Positions 12,681 to 25,045 of a DNA stretch of 64,000 bases are shown one piece after another. How positions within the stretch are numbered: the stretch's first letter is position 1; each line of letters starts with the position of its first letter. The DNA is from Mytilus trossulus. Lineage: Eukaryota > Mollusca > Bivalvia > Mytilida > Mytilidae. The position numbers were made by a program, and so were the translations under genes. The notes under the pieces were generated by a model that did no database searches, was not told the DNA's origin, and saw only the letters and a list, made by a program, of their open reading frames with translations. The stretch lies in assembly GCF_036588685.1 (NCBI RefSeq), contig NC_086378.1, positions 33,519,578 to 33,583,577 on the forward strand, in the 5' to 3' direction.

Positions 12681-12689
12681 AGTCAATTG

Positions 12690-12695
12690 TTTATT
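12690..12695 (-). terminator. Poly(A) signal AATAAA for the ROC-COR gene
   Basis: The minus strand reads attgAATAAAcaattg about 135 bases after the TAG stop of the terminal exon. It is the first canonical signal seen downstream of that stop, so the 3' UTR is probably about 150 bases. A cleavage site is not visible. Confidence 0.5.
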
Positions 12696-12829
12696 CAATG
12701 TATATATATACATAGGTTAGCAGGTTAAACAGATATATACACATACTAGTATACAAAAACTATTAAGATGAGCCGTCAACAAAACAACATGTCTGCTGTT
12801 GAAGTTTTGTTATGTTGAAAATTTTCTTC

Positions 12830-13194
12830 CTAAATGCCTGCATCATACCCAGTTGACTTGAAGCAACATTGAAAAGTTGCCATATCTTCAGATGTAACTT
12901 CTGTGTTATCAATATGACCCGCTAGGTCTCTATACGTAGGGTCTTCTCCTAACGATTTAAGAAATTCAGTATATGCGTGTTTACATATATTGCTATGCAA
13001 AAGCATATCCATTAATTCCCTGTTCTTTTCTTTTTGTGATTTACAAGCTTCTATCTTTTGCCTTTCATCTACTGACAACACATCACTTGTTATCAGATGG
13101 TCTACTATGTCATCGTGTTTAATACTAGCGACGATAAGGGAGTAATTCTTCTGAAGGCGAACTTTATAGTGTTGATTAGTCACCACTGATAATC
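12830..13194 (-). CDS. Terminal exon: CARD-like domain 2 and stop (residues 1040-1160)
   Basis: The acceptor is atatttgtag|GATTAT; a second AG nine bases downstream (attatcag|TGGTGA) would also keep the frame and shorten the product by three residues. The exon encodes another CARD-like fold: KVRLQKNYSLIVASIKHDDI, VDHLITSDVLSVDERQKIEA, KNRELMDMLLHSNICKHAYT and EFLKSLGEDPTYRDLAGHI. It ends ...YDAGI and a TAG stop at 12830-12832. It clearly resembles the preceding CARD exon in layout (V-D-E/D-R-x-K/R-I-E, then K-x-L/M-x-x-L-L), so the two probably arose by exon duplication and later diverged. CARDs recruit other CARD proteins such as initiator caspases; no partner can be named from this window. 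Confidence 0.82.
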
Positions 13195-14436
13195 CTACAA
13201 ATATAAATTGAGATTTAACAATGATTTAATGTTAACAGCACACTATCAATTCTATTCTTAAAGTCTTTTAGTTAATAAATAAATCTAAAATTACAGCGGA
13301 TATCATGCAATCAATGTGTGTCTTTACCAACATAAGTTGGAAATCAAGGTAATAGAGACACGCTTAGAAAAAAAATAGTATACCTTAAAATAACATATCA
13401 ATTATGATAGTACACGCTCTGAATCTATTGATGACACTTTGTACATTTTTAGTGTAATGTATAACTACTTCAGATACCTGAGACAATGTTATTCCATCTG
13501 GTTTGTTTACTCATTGTATTCCCACCTTATTATACGGTTAAGGCTCTATTTACTTAAATTATATAGACACGACAATTGAACAAGCTCACTTAAATTGGAC
13601 GTTATCAATAGGAACTGAAAATAAATAGAAAATGTCAACTCCAACAATTTCAAATAATAAAGTCCTTCCGGTGAATAATCAAACAGTGGAAATCCAAAAG
13701 TCTCCGAAAAGGCTGTTATATGAATGTATTTACACAAAGAACATTATCACGTGTGGCCATTTCTCATGTGTTGGTAATTTGCTTTTCGTGTTCTTTGTGT
13801 TAGGCATTCGAATATCGTTTAGGAGGAGGGAGCTGGGGACGTTTTTTTATAGCTTAACTAATGGTACAGGTAATGTATTCCTACAAGTCATATGCATTGC
13901 TTTGAACTCATTTAATTTACATCGAAGTTCCTGTATATACAATGTTACGTTAAGGCTACAAGCAATCATCTCCCTCAATTTGTAACTTACAGTTTTTAGT
14001 CAATAGTGAATAATAGCACAAAAACAGAAATGGCATTTTTGAATGGCTATTCAAGCAGATTTGAAAAGTAAGAGTATGCTTTTACATGGAGAGGTTTAAT
14101 GACTTCTATATCTGCAAAAATACATATGAAAACTGTGATCAAGATATATCAAGTCGATCGATTTATTTGAAGTGAAATGAATCGCATGGTCACTTTAGTT
14201 GCAGCTCAATGTATATGACACAACTCAATAAAGCGATGACTGTGATTCAAATCTTTCAAATGTACACATATTTCGATTCCCTTTCCGTTTCGTTGATCTT
14301 TAGAACAATGAATTGTGTGAATTCTAGTCATTTTACTGAAAACAGTTTCTGTCTATTAATTATTGGTAAAACATCTTCCAAGATGATTGGCCAAAAAATA
14401 AAGCTAAGACTTTTATTTTTAAGGCAATGATTAGAT

Positions 14437-14690
14437 ATAGGAAGTCGGGTATAAGAGCCAATGAGACAACGCTCCATCCTAGTCACAATTATAAAAGTAA
14501 ACCGTTATAGGTCAAGTACGATTTTCAACACGGAGCCTTCTCTCACACCGAACAGCAGGTTATAAAATCCCCCAAACAATTACTAATGTAAAACCATTCA
14601 AACAGGAAAGCAAACGGTCTAATTTATATAAAAGAGAAACGAGACACACTTAAGAACCACATCAACAAACGACAACTACTAAACATTTGA
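14437..14690 (+). repeat. Mussel dispersed repeat B
   Basis: 'agccaatgagacaacgctcc', 'cgttataggtcaagtacgat', 'ctcacaccgaacagcaggtt' and 'ccattcaaacaggaaagcaa' occur in this order. It lies in the last intron of the ROC-COR gene (13195-16531). The rest of that intron shows nothing assignable apart from a related module at 15975-16035. Confidence 0.75.
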
Positions 14691-16531
14691 TGTCTGATTG
14701 AGAATAGTTGAAAACAAATGCAGTGAGGTTTAAACGTGTTTAATGGTACAAATCTTCAGATATTTCACTCTTATATGATACAATAGTGTGACACTTCAAC
14801 ATAGAAAGACATACTATAAAATATCAATTGGAATGGCTTAATTCAATCAAGAGAAGTGGTAACACAAATGAACATACAATGAACGAATAAATTTGATCTT
14901 TCATACAATGTGTATAAGTCAACTGATGGTTTACACATGCCATTCATATTGCTTTACGTATATCTTTTGTTGTTCACCCTGTTTGCTCTCGACTAAATTA
15001 TAATCATTCGTTTATAAATTTCCAGAAAACTTGGTAAGACACTATCCTATAATGATCCTAACACTATAACCGTGGTAGGGAGTTTTCGAATAGTTGGGGT
15101 TTATTTCTTTGATTTTTTCTATTTCCTTAAAGGAAAGAATAAACAGTACTTGCAAAATGTAATAGCTGTTTAGTATCCCTTAAATATGTAGCATTAACAC
15201 ACCACTACCAGACAAGATGTAATGCTATGTAATGTCTTTGTATACATAATTTGCATAACTTTTTGCCAATATTATGCATTACATTACAATTACATATGTA
15301 TGTCAAAATTTAAGCATCAAACATGACATGCATTACTCTGGAAAATGTAATCCATAACAGGGCATCGCAATTACAAAAAAGGCATTTATCTACGGCTGAT
15401 TTGAAATTTATTTCAAATATCCATGATGTAGGCCCACATGAATGCAACATTGTGAGTTACCTATAACAGTTCCGTATTCAATTATAAACGAAATGTTAGC
15501 TTTATACTTTCAAAGAATATAACAATAGGAAGATGTAGTATGATTGCCAATGATTTTACTCTAAACCAGATACCAAAAAGTGCAGCTGGGGTTCTGTTTC
15601 CCCAACCTTTTCATATAACTATTCATATATTGGGTGGACAAAATTGTTACATTTTCCCATGATAGGTTCATATGGTGTGGCATATAAGAATTGAATTCCC
15701 AAGTTGTAAAAGAAAGACAAGTGATTGATAAAAGCACAGTCAGAAACACCAAAGACTTGACAGAAGAATTGACAGAGGAAATTATTACAGTACAAGAACA
15801 AGAATGCTTTTAAAGGAAGCAATTGGCGCAATTTGAATAGCTACAACTTGTCGATACAATTTTTACCGAAGCGTGCATAAATGTTATCAAGGAAATCAAA
15901 AATGAGTTGCAACACATGTAACTGCATTCTGATTTTTCAAACGACCATTTAAATCAATATGAAAAATGACAAAATTACTGATCTCCGAGGAAAATTAAAA
16001 GCGAAAGCCCCTTATAAATGGCATGATCAAACGCTCAAACACATAAAAAAATATATGACTCCCGTCGGAGCACATACTTGAATGACGACGAATTGACAAT
16101 TTCATTCTGATATGTTATTTCGAATAGTATTTACGGCATAAAACTACCACATTGGTGGCTGCTTAAACGGCTGGTACAAACATAAACCTTTGTGCGAGTA
16201 GTTAACGTGTGTGTTTTCTTCTCCAGAATTGGGCGTATTATGTCCATTTAAAACTACATCTACATGCTTTTCAAATATATACTGGAATATCAAACACATT
16301 TTGACAATTTTTTTCAATGTTACCACATTTAGGAAAAAAGGGTACACGATTGAAGTTTGATTCATTTAAACAACAATTAAAATATTGGAGTTCTTTGATA
16401 TTTGTCTTTTATACAACTGCATGTTAGTAATTATCATTACAATCAATTAAGCTGCTTAGTCGACTTATTTAAATATGTTTAAATTCAGTTTAGTCTGATA
16501 AAGGTATACAACTCTCACATATAGATCTTAC

Positions 16532-16831
16532 TTTTACTTTCAATAGGTGATGATTTTGAACTTGAGCTTAGATCCTGTGATTCATATTTCAAATTCGTAG
16601 CCAAATCTTGGTATCCATTCTTCTGCAACGATTTAACAAACACGGTATACGTAGGCTCTCTCCTATTCATCAGTAAATCAACCAATGCTTTATTTTGATC
16701 ATCTTGTCCAGCATGTTGTTCAATGCGTCGTCTGTCGTCAACTGATACCACCAGATGTGTCATCATATCATCTAAGATATCACTTATGACTAACTCCTCT
16801 ATAATTTCGTTCCGATAATCGCTGATTCTAT
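16532..16831 (-). CDS. Exon: CARD-like domain 1 (residues 940-1039)
   Basis: Acceptor ccaatacag|ATAGAA, donor AGTAAAA|gtaaga, 300 bases, phase 1 in and out. The peptide shows the CARD pattern: RNEIIEELVISDILDDMMTH, VVSVDDRRRIEQ, NKALVDLLMNRREPTYTVFV and KSLQKNGYQDLATNL. In CARDs a helix with L-x-x-x-I-x-x-x-x-l-l-D-x-L is followed by D-x-x-x-I, a K-a-x-x-L-l-d-x-l segment and F-x-x-a-L-x-x-x-g-y. A serine-rich tail (SSSSKSS) follows. If the donor is not used, the frame runs six codons into the intron and ends at a TGA at 16515-16517, giving a one-CARD product. Confidence 0.82.
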
Positions 16832-18882
16832 CTGTATTGGTATATAATAACATGTTTACAGTTGTAACTTACATCATGATAGAGAATATTGCACATTATT
16901 CAATGATTGCTCAGACTTTTTAAATTTCAAATCAATATAATTTGATCTGAATTTCTTCAGATTTTAAACATAATTAATACATGCAATACTATTATTTGGT
17001 TAATCATTGTTTTTTTTAATTATTGTTTTCTTCAAAACTATGAAAAAACCATTTTTCACGTTTTCCAATTTCTAAACAGCTTGGTTTGGAGATTATTTGG
17101 AAAATTAAAACGTTTTCTAAGAACCGTATGTTTCATTAAAACATTTATGAAACTCATATATACTGCTAGGAACAGCAACACACAGACATAATTCAAATTT
17201 GCAGAGTGAGTCTTTTACCGCTCCAGAATTATGCCTTTTTTATTTTGAAATTTGGCAATCTTGAGTAGGGACATTCCCGTCCTCAGACATATATGGTTAC
17301 TTTAATATTTACAGAACACAAACTTGAGCATTGCTTAGTTTGCCAAACTCTATAGAGCTTTTGTCTATAAATAATAGTTTTTTAACATGTTTAATATAAC
17401 AATCAAACATGAATTTTAAAACATAGTTTATAAAACAGTAATTGAGGGCCGACAACTCTTAATAAAATGATTGAAATATCAATCATTTTGACTTATCCGT
17501 AAATACCTTTACTCGATTTTTTTTGGGGGGGGGATTGATGTTAGCTTTACTGCCTGTCACTTTAGTTATGCTATTCTTATTTATTTTCTAATAAGTATTC
17601 ACCAAAAACCCACAAAATTGATAAAAATTGTAAATGAACGACAATACATCCTTTTTGAAGTCTAACGAGTAGAATAACGTGAATAGTAATTACAATTGCT
17701 GAAATTGCAACTGTTGGTTTTATCTTTAGGATTGTGTTATAATGTGTCACCTCGGTACCTTTAAAGGGAAGTAAGATGTGACGTACAGTTCACTTTATTT
17801 AATGAACATGTTAACTAAAACAGGCTAAATACATTTATAACTAATATCATATAAAGGACACAGTAAATATGAATACAGATGGAATTTAGCACATCAAGGT
17901 CACTTAAACTATAATCGAAATTAAAATGGCTTCGTAAATCTGAGTGGTGTATTGTTTCTTTTGTCCGGTAGAAATTAAAGGTAAAGAAAATACCGCAAAA
18001 GTCAGTGCAAATTTCAGTAAAGGGCCAAAACTGCAAAAAGGGGTCGTCTTATTTCGATCGTTTGTTTTCAAAGAAGTTTTTTTTTGGTATGCACTAAGCG
18101 TGTTTCTAGTTTTATATCTGACTTTTATAATTTCACAATAAATGTTACACCCCGTTATCAGTCGCAGTGAAAGGCCATTACTTCAATGTGGAGTATCAGA
18201 CAACTGCGGTCATTTTAACGAGATGTGGATTATGTTTTGCTGTCTCATTTGTTAGAACTCTACCGTTATATTCTATTATAAGAGTTCCTCATGAATCAAA
18301 ACATAAACGGAACAACAACAAAATCATCATTTAAGTGTGATAACCACAATCACATGAATCATGATATATCAACAGGTGATTTTAGTTGTTTGGATTACAA
18401 CGGGGTATTTTTTATGGCATATCGTGTTTTCCTTTTCTCTCCAGCGTGTTTGAAGCTTGCACAATTCTAAAATGAAAGGGGTAAATAATACATCAAAAGT
18501 TCAGGTGCATCTTAAAGATTTAACTGGTGATTTCGAACATTTCTGTCCTGCTTTTTTTATTACATGTTACTTGTTAAAATGGGAAAAGCTTTAAATAATG
18601 TTCACAATTAAGTAATGCTTTCCTTTTGTGTAACCAAACGTTTTTTTAAGAAAAGATGTTTGCAAAACTTTCCTGACTTCAAAGGATGACGATGTTGGAT
18701 GAAAATATGAAAATACCTGACATATATAGGCCCTTTAGGCACAGCAAAAGACATTCTCACCCCATGAAAACAAAGTAATCTGTATTGATTACAGCCATCA
18801 CAATCAAATTAATACTCTATTTGTCTGATAGATGTATAGTCATATTAAGTGTACGCACACATGTAAACTTTATTGTGTATAC
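16832..18882. other. Intron between death domain 2 and CARD 1
   Basis: I see no exon with matching splice sites and no clear mobile element here; a G run at 17524-17533 is the only simple-sequence feature of note. ORFs near 17815-18141 lack coding character. Confidence 0.5.
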
Positions 18883-19183
18883 CTTCAATTTCCTCCTTTA
18901 CTCCTACTTCGTATGTTAAGGATTCTACAACACCAGCCAAGTCCAGGCGATAAAGAGTTTTGACTAAAACTTCATATGTAGCATGATACTGCTTCCGCCA
19001 TTTGCAAAGCACCTCTTCTGTTTGGCCACGAAGATTTGTAACATGATTCGATTGAATCTGATGCATTTCAACCACAGACAATCCAAGTTCGATGCCAAGC
19101 TGGAAAGTTTCCTTACCAATATGATTGAGCAGTATTTTCATATCTGATCTCAAAGGTTTAAGATTCAACTTGGCCATTGGTAT
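18883..19183 (-). CDS. Exon: death domain 2 (residues 840-939)
   Basis: I use the acceptor ...ttttagag|ATACCA, which keeps phase 0; the alternative AG two bases earlier would break the frame. The donor is ATTGAAG|gtatac; 301 bases, exit phase 1. The sequence follows the death-domain pattern closely: ILLNHIGKETFQLGIELGLS, then VVEMHQIQSN, QTEEVLCKWRKQY and YEVLVKTLYRLDLAGVVESL. These match L-x-x-lG-x-x-x-x-x-LG-x-L-G-L-s, E-i-x-x-I, Q-x-x-x-x-L-x-x-W and L-x-x-x-L-x-x-l-x-l. This is the most canonical death fold of the four in the gene. Confidence 0.85.
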
Positions 19184-20144
19184 CTCTAAAATTAACAATA
19201 TTTTATATAACACATGATATGTTATAACGCTTTCACATGTTCTATCAAATTACTTTGCAGTTTGTTTTATTTATTTACTTTTTTATGAACAAAAAGTTAT
19301 AACAACAACGTTTAATATGTCCTGCCAAACCTATCCATATAAACGAAAAAAATAACAAGGTCACTGAGTATCACTCAACATTTTGTCCAACAGAAACAGA
19401 CTGCCTAGCATTTAAAATAAACACAAGGGGCTCTCGACATCCTGTATTGATCAATTGAAACTATCTGTCATTTACAATAGCCTCAGCCAAAGTCGATTAG
19501 GATGGAATTGTATGGTGTTTTTTTTGTCACATAACTATTCACTTATATTTTATTTAATTTTTTGCAGCATAGTCTTTAAATATTCGTCTCTGCGTTCATG
19601 ATGAATGCATCCAAAATGGAAATGGGGCATGTGTCAAAGAAACAACAACAGGACCAAAGAGCAGACAACGCCGAATGCTACCAATGTATGGCCAGACAAG
19701 AGTGTCAGATGCAACCAATTTATAACATGATTTTTTAATTTGTCCCAATATGGATGCAGTATCTTAAATTGAAGACTAGAACATAATTTATGACTAAATT
19801 ATCTAATATGTTGGTCGTGGTTTGATGATGTATGCTATTGAAATCAAAATACATCAATCGGGGCACTTAACGAGCTCTGTATTTTTATGGAATAGGCTAA
19901 TACAAACTGTATAATGAAAATATATAATATAATGAGATAAAATAACATTGCTAGAACATTTATTCGAGCCCATAATTCCTAACGAAATAATATAGTCATG
20001 GCAATGGTTAATTTACTTGTATGGATTTTTTTAGGTTAGACATTTTGAAACTTTCTCATTGTTTATCTCTGAACAAAATAATTAGTTAACATTGTATAGC
20101 TTGTAAAACTCCGTTATTAGACATTATTGCTGTTTAATTGTAAG

Positions 20145-20301
20145 ACATCAACCCTGGGTGTTTATACTACTGACTTTAAATACTGTCTAGCAAACCATGA
20201 CAAAGATGTCAGACCTGATGAAAATACTGGACAAAGGTTCATCATAAACAATCTAAAGAAAATACTATTGGACAACTCATTGGAAAGTAGTGTTATGGAA
20301 G
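20145..20301 (+). CDS. Exon of an unrecognised plus-strand gene nested in an intron
   Basis: Acceptor tttaattgtaag|ACATCA and donor ATGGAAG|gtattt frame 157 bases, entering in phase 0 and leaving in phase 1. The peptide reads TSTLGVYTTDFKYCLANHDK, then DVRPDENTGQRFIINNLKKI and LLDNSLESSVME. Its composition and the lack of stops look like real coding sequence, and the next candidate exon at 21223 supplies exactly the two bases needed. I do not recognise the family; a resemblance of FKYCL...D...IINN to TIR-domain wording is too weak to use. Upstream exons were not found. It lies on the opposite strand inside the intron between the two death-domain exons. Confidence 0.5.
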
Positions 20302-20631
20302 GTATTTAAAGGTTTATTCTTTATTCAACAAGGTCAATGCTATCCTTGAATCAAGCCCTGCAGAATCGTTATTTCGAAAAATGAAAAGTTTATAGGAGAA
20401 TATATATATATATAGAGAGAGAGAAAAGCACAACACCTAGACGGATATTCGTTACCCTACAGTTTGGTAGTCAATAGATTTTAGACTGTCAATTACCTTT
20501 GTTTATTTGAACATCTCTTAAAATCTGAAATGACAAATGATAAAAAACCAGTTAACACATTTTTAGATTAACAAATACAGATGTTTGGTATTATGCATTT
20601 TTAAAATATTTTAGATGTTTATCTTTGTAGT

Positions 20632-20775
20632 ATCTATATATCACTGTAGTATCTATATATCACTGTAGTATCTATATATCACTGTAGTATCTATATATCA
20701 CTGTAGTATCTATATATCTTTGTAATATCGTTATATATGTGTAGTATCTATACATCTATGTAGTATCTATATGTA
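20632..20775. repeat. 19-bp minisatellite
   Basis: The unit 'tgtagtatctatatatcac' repeats about five times almost exactly (20632-20715) and then decays through variants such as 'tgtagtatctatacatctat'. An (AT)n/(GA)n run sits at 20399-20424. Confidence 0.9.
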
Positions 20776-21222
20776 CATATTGGTTACACATATTGTTTTT
20801 TAAAATGAAGAAATATTTCCTAGCTGGATCCTTTGATCAGTATGCCACACTGAAAATAAATCATGACATGGATCTTTTTTTTTTATTCTTGTATTGGTAA
20901 ATAGTTTTTCTGTTGTCAATAATTTCTCACCAACTACAAGAGCTGATTAAAATAAACAGCAATAGGTACATTTTATCGGTCGAGGGCAATAACAAAAAAA
21001 GGTTAAGCCTTTCTGTATCTTTGTTAATTCGGTGTTGCTAAAAGAGTTTGCTAATTTAAGTGTTGACAAATCCATCTATCCATAATAATTTTTCGCATAA
21101 TATGTGCAAATAAAAATCAATCTTGAAACAAAATACATAAAACCAACTGATTATTTAGGCCATATTGATATGTGTCTTATTCATCAGTTTTGATGTTAAC
21201 AATATTTGTTTATCTCCTCTAG

Positions 21223-21323
21223 TGTGGCGTAAAACTGAGAAGACGTGGTATATAAAGGAAGTAACTGATAATAAAATGATGATAGCACAATTTAGTTCAA
21301 ATTATTTGTTCCCGATTAATTAA
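21223..21323 (+). CDS. Terminal exon of the nested plus-strand gene
   Basis: Acceptor tttatctcctctag|TGTGGC with a good pyrimidine tract. Two leading bases complete a valine codon from the exon at 20145. It continues WRKTEKTWYIKEVTDNKMMI, then AQFSSNYLFPIN and a TAA at 21321-21323. A possible poly(A) signal AATAAA lies about 400 bases downstream (near 21730). The family is unknown. The matching phase and plausible amino-acid mix are the evidence for a gene; it could equally be the last remnant of an old retrocopy or mobile-element gene. Confidence 0.45.
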
Positions 21324-21929
21324 CCTTCCTCAGCAAATTATTTGACACCAAAGTATGTCAGTCAACCTGTCTTTACACATTTTTAGATCTTGTCTATTAA
21401 ATTTTTGGTTTACCGTTAACAGTTTTCTCAATTTATTGTCATTCCGATAATGCGCTTTAGTGTACATTGACAGTACGTAAATCTCAATATTCTTAGCAGG
21501 TTTGAGCTATTTCAAAATGTTTCTTATCAAAGCGGTTTTAAAGACAGGACACACACTTTCAATTTTACCCAACTGTTCGATTTATAGAAAGATCGGCAGC
21601 GTTGTCGTCAAATCTCACGTGTTGTTATGGAAAACTAGTAACCTTGAAATGAGTTTGGCCACATTGGTTCCAGTTGACACAGTTCACGTCATTTAAAATG
21701 TGATGACTTGTGTTTCAAAACGAACGCAAAATAAATAAAATATGTGAATGGATCATGCTGGTAAATTGAGCTTATAGAAGAACACTGTCGATTTAACAAT
21801 CCAATTTTTCATGTTTTGTGATTTTTAATGATATCAATTTCATCCCTTGGGACATCTTCTGAATGGAACATTGCAGCCACAGATTGAAATGTACTAAGAA
21901 ATTTAACTTTTATTATGAAAATAAAACTT

Positions 21930-22265
21930 AGAATGGAAATGGGAAATGTGTCAAAGAGACAACAACCCGACCATAGAAAAAAAACCTGCAGAAAGTCATC
22001 AACAGGTCTTCAATGTAGCGAGAAATTCCCGCACCCGGAGACGTATTTAAGCTGGCCCTTTATAAATATATACTAGGTCAGTGATGATGAACGCCATACT
22101 AAACTCCAAATTGTACACAAGAAAATAAAATTAAAATAATACAAGACTAACAAAGGTCAGAGGCTTCTGACTTGGGACAGGCGCAAAAATGTTGCGGGGT
22201 TAAACATGTTTATAGGATCTCAACCCTCCCCTATACCTCTAGCCAATGTAGAAAAGTAAATGCAT
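21930..22265 (+). repeat. Mussel dispersed repeat A
   Basis: 'gaaatgggaaatgtgtcaaa', 'gacaacaacccgaccataga', 'ggtcttcaatgtagcgagaa', 'actaaactccaaattgtaca' and 'gggttaaacatgtttatagg' run in the same order as the copy at 28612-28945. It has no ORF. Confidence 0.85.
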
Positions 22266-24127
22266 AAGAAAAGGCAGATTATACTATTTCTTGATAGAAT
22301 GTTAATCTATAAAACTATGAAAAATTGCAACTATATAAAATTTTAACCTGCATTTTCAGAAGTGTTCCCTAGCTCAATTTTGCTCTTTTTCTTAAAAAGT
22401 GTATCGGGTTAACTGGTTTCCAATATTTATCTGTTACACACATGGTGGACCTTTCCTCAGTTTACCTTTTTCTATGAAGTGTGAACCTCAGAAGAATTTT
22501 TAAGGTTAAACATAGAATCTTAGATTTGACAGTTTTGGCAATAATAACAAAACGATAAAATGTTTCAAATGACGGGAAGTTGCAGAATGTTTGTTTACTA
22601 TCGCAGCAAGGCCAAAAACACTCCTGTTGAATAATTGAAAAGATACATTTTAGAAATAAGAAAAACTCTTTAAACAACTCCATGATAAATATTGAAGGTT
22701 TGTTAACCTAGAATCTATGTAAACATTTCGTAAAATAGGAAACATGTAGATTAAAAACCAAAATGTTTAATTTTCTTCTATTGAAATTTTTACTGCTGAC
22801 AAATCACTGTTCTATGTCTAAAATAGGACCCAAGAATAAAATAACTGTCATAAATATATCGTTCATATCTGCAATAAATGTGCAGTCAAATCATAGGTAT
22901 AACTGTAAAATGAGAGTATTATACCAAGTAGATACAGTCTATTTTAAATTACTAACATTGAAAAATAAAGGTCATACATGTTACAGCAGATGCTTACCTT
23001 GAACATGTGTATAAACACTTTGCTGAGATTTGAGTTTATATTTGTAGTGGGAATTGATTACAAATATTTTTAATGAACTTTTCAGAAAAAAGTGTAGAAA
23101 ATAGGAATTCAATTTCACCAACAATTTTATATTAGCAGATGCTAAACTTTAACTTTTGAACTGACAACTGTATGAGTAGTCGATTATACAAAATATGCAA
23201 AACGTGAAGAATCTGTTATGAATTTTGTTAATCATATTCTAATAATTCCAAATCTAATTAAAAAGAAGAAGAGAAACCTCAAAACCTTCCACAATAGCAG
23301 GTTCACTATTTTGATACATTCGTAGAATAGTTCTGCGAAATATCCGACATCTAGGTGAACAAAATGTTTTTTTTTTACAAAAATCAAGTAATTACTCCCC
23401 TAACGTTCGCTTATTTATCCGACATCATCATATTCTAAGCCTGTAATATCTTCGTAAGCCTGTAATAGCTTCTTAAAGTCTAGCGAAAAATACGTCCTTT
23501 CAATAACCATGGATGCTATCCCTATGAGTTAAGATGTACAGTGAGATCGTAACGATCACGGAGGACCCTCACAAGAAGTTAGAACACATTGTTCTTTTTG
23601 TATTAAAAATAAATTGTGAATTAATTACTTTCTTCTTTAGAAGTTCTTTAGTGTGTTTATTGCTATCGAAAAAAAAACACATTATGAAGGTTATTAAGAT
23701 TTTCAATCTTCCATTAGTAATACATCATAGAAGATTATAATAACTACTTTGAATGTAACCAACGACAACGACAATAACACTTAATTGTCAAAAACAATTG
23801 ATAAACATTATCAAAATGATTTTAATAAAAGTTGAAGGACATGTTAATAATTCGCTCTAATGAATACATGATCGGACTCAGACTTCTTCAAAACTAAGTT
23901 TCCCTGTGAGTACTGCTGGTTTTTTTTATTACTATTTTGCATTGCAAAGAGGTATAGGGGGATGTCTGAGATCTCATAAAACATGCTTAACCGCACCGCA
24001 TACTTGCGCATGTTACTAGTCAGGGGACTCTGACTTTTGTTAGTCTTGTTTTTTTTTTTTTTAATTTCAGTACATATATTTAGTTTAGCGTGACGTTCAA
24101 TTTTCACTGAACTAGTACACATCTCTA

Positions 24128-24255
24128 TTTAGGGGCCAGCTGAGGCCCACTACCGAGTGCGGGATTTTTTCGTTGCTTCGGTCACCATTTGTGACCTTTT
24201 GCGGTAAGCTGAACTTTTGTCGGGTTGTTGTGTTTTTACGCATATTCCGCAATTT
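24128..24255 (-). repeat. Mussel dispersed repeat A, fragment
   Basis: 'aggggccagctgaggcccac', 'ttgtcgggttgttgtgtttt' and 'tacgcatattccgcaatttt' correspond to the reverse strand of the family, with more divergence than the full copies. Confidence 0.6.
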
Positions 24256-24523
24256 TATGACATTTACAACATACTATAATTATAGATTATCGTTGATCAT
24301 CTCCAGCAATCGAGTTGAAATGAAAAATGATAATCTGTTTATCGATATTTAACCTATGACGACGTTGTAAATCATGTCAATTTCATTAGCAACGTCACGT
24401 GCCTCCTTCGTTTCTAGCGATAATTGTCCATCTCAAGCGGGTAGCATATCAATAATTGTCACAAAAAACAATGAAAGGAAAAATACACAAAATAGTGATA
24501 TCAGTCTTTCTTTAGAGACTTAC

Positions 24524-24801
24524 CTGGCACAATTTGTGGGCGTCAATGTCCTCCCTTTTCATGCTTTCCTGAATATTGTTGAATGTAGCAAGGTGTGTAC
24601 TCTTCTTCCAATCATGTAAAGCGTTAATATTGATATCAAACTCATCCGTTTTGTTTGACTCAATTTTTTTCCATGTTTGATCTGGCTTTCTTTCCTTTAA
24701 ATGCATATAGATTCCCTTTGTTTCTTCTTTTGTCAATTCAACTGCTAGGCGCCCAAGACGTTTGTCATCAAGTTGTCTGTCCAACCATGTATTGTCTAAA
24801 C
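24524..24801 (-). CDS. Exon: death-like domain 1 (residues 747-839)
   Basis: Acceptor atattgacag|GTTTAG, donor GTGCCAG|gtaagt, 278 bases, entry phase 1, exit phase 0. The peptide is helical throughout: WLDRQLDDKRLGRLAVELTK, then GIYMHLKERKP, ALHDWKKSTHLATFNNIQES and MKREDIDAHKL. The W-K-x-S/T core after ALHDW, and the final helix with a D-I-D pattern, are what one expects of a death domain (helices 4 to 6). Death domains pair with other death domains to build signalling platforms. It is diverged, so DED or another death-fold class is possible. Confidence 0.7.
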
Positions 24802-24899
24802 CTGTCAATATTTTGAATGCTATGACTTATACGTTGTATTTTTCGTAGACTGTTTTGTTATAAATCATGCCGTTAGTTTTCACGTTTGATTGAATTTTG

Positions 24900-25045
24900 G
24901 CATGCTGGGGCCTTTTAAAGCCGACTATACGGTATGGGTTGTTTTCATTGTCGAAGGACTAACGGTTTTCTACAAATGCTCACATTATATGCATTTGAAC
25001 TTAGTGGAAAGTTATCTCATTTGCAATCATACCATTTCTCTGTAT
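24900..25045 (-). repeat. Mussel dispersed repeat B, diverged copy
   Basis: 'ggccttttaaagccgactat', 'acggtatgggttgttttcat' and 'agtggaaagttatctcattt' match the reverse strand of the family. It lies in the intron between the micro-exon and death-like domain 1; the rest of that intron holds nothing else I recognise. Confidence 0.6.

Noticed and set aside
13632..13985. 117-codon plus-strand ORF in the last intron
   Set aside because: Low-complexity AT-rich translation without domain, splice signals or homology wording.
20145..20301. TIR domain in the nested plus-strand exon
   Set aside because: Only a loose resemblance (FKYCL, D, IINN); no box motifs that would support it.
24374..24619. Plus-strand 81-codon ORF
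   Set aside because: It overlaps the death-like exon on the other strand and has no splice or start support.
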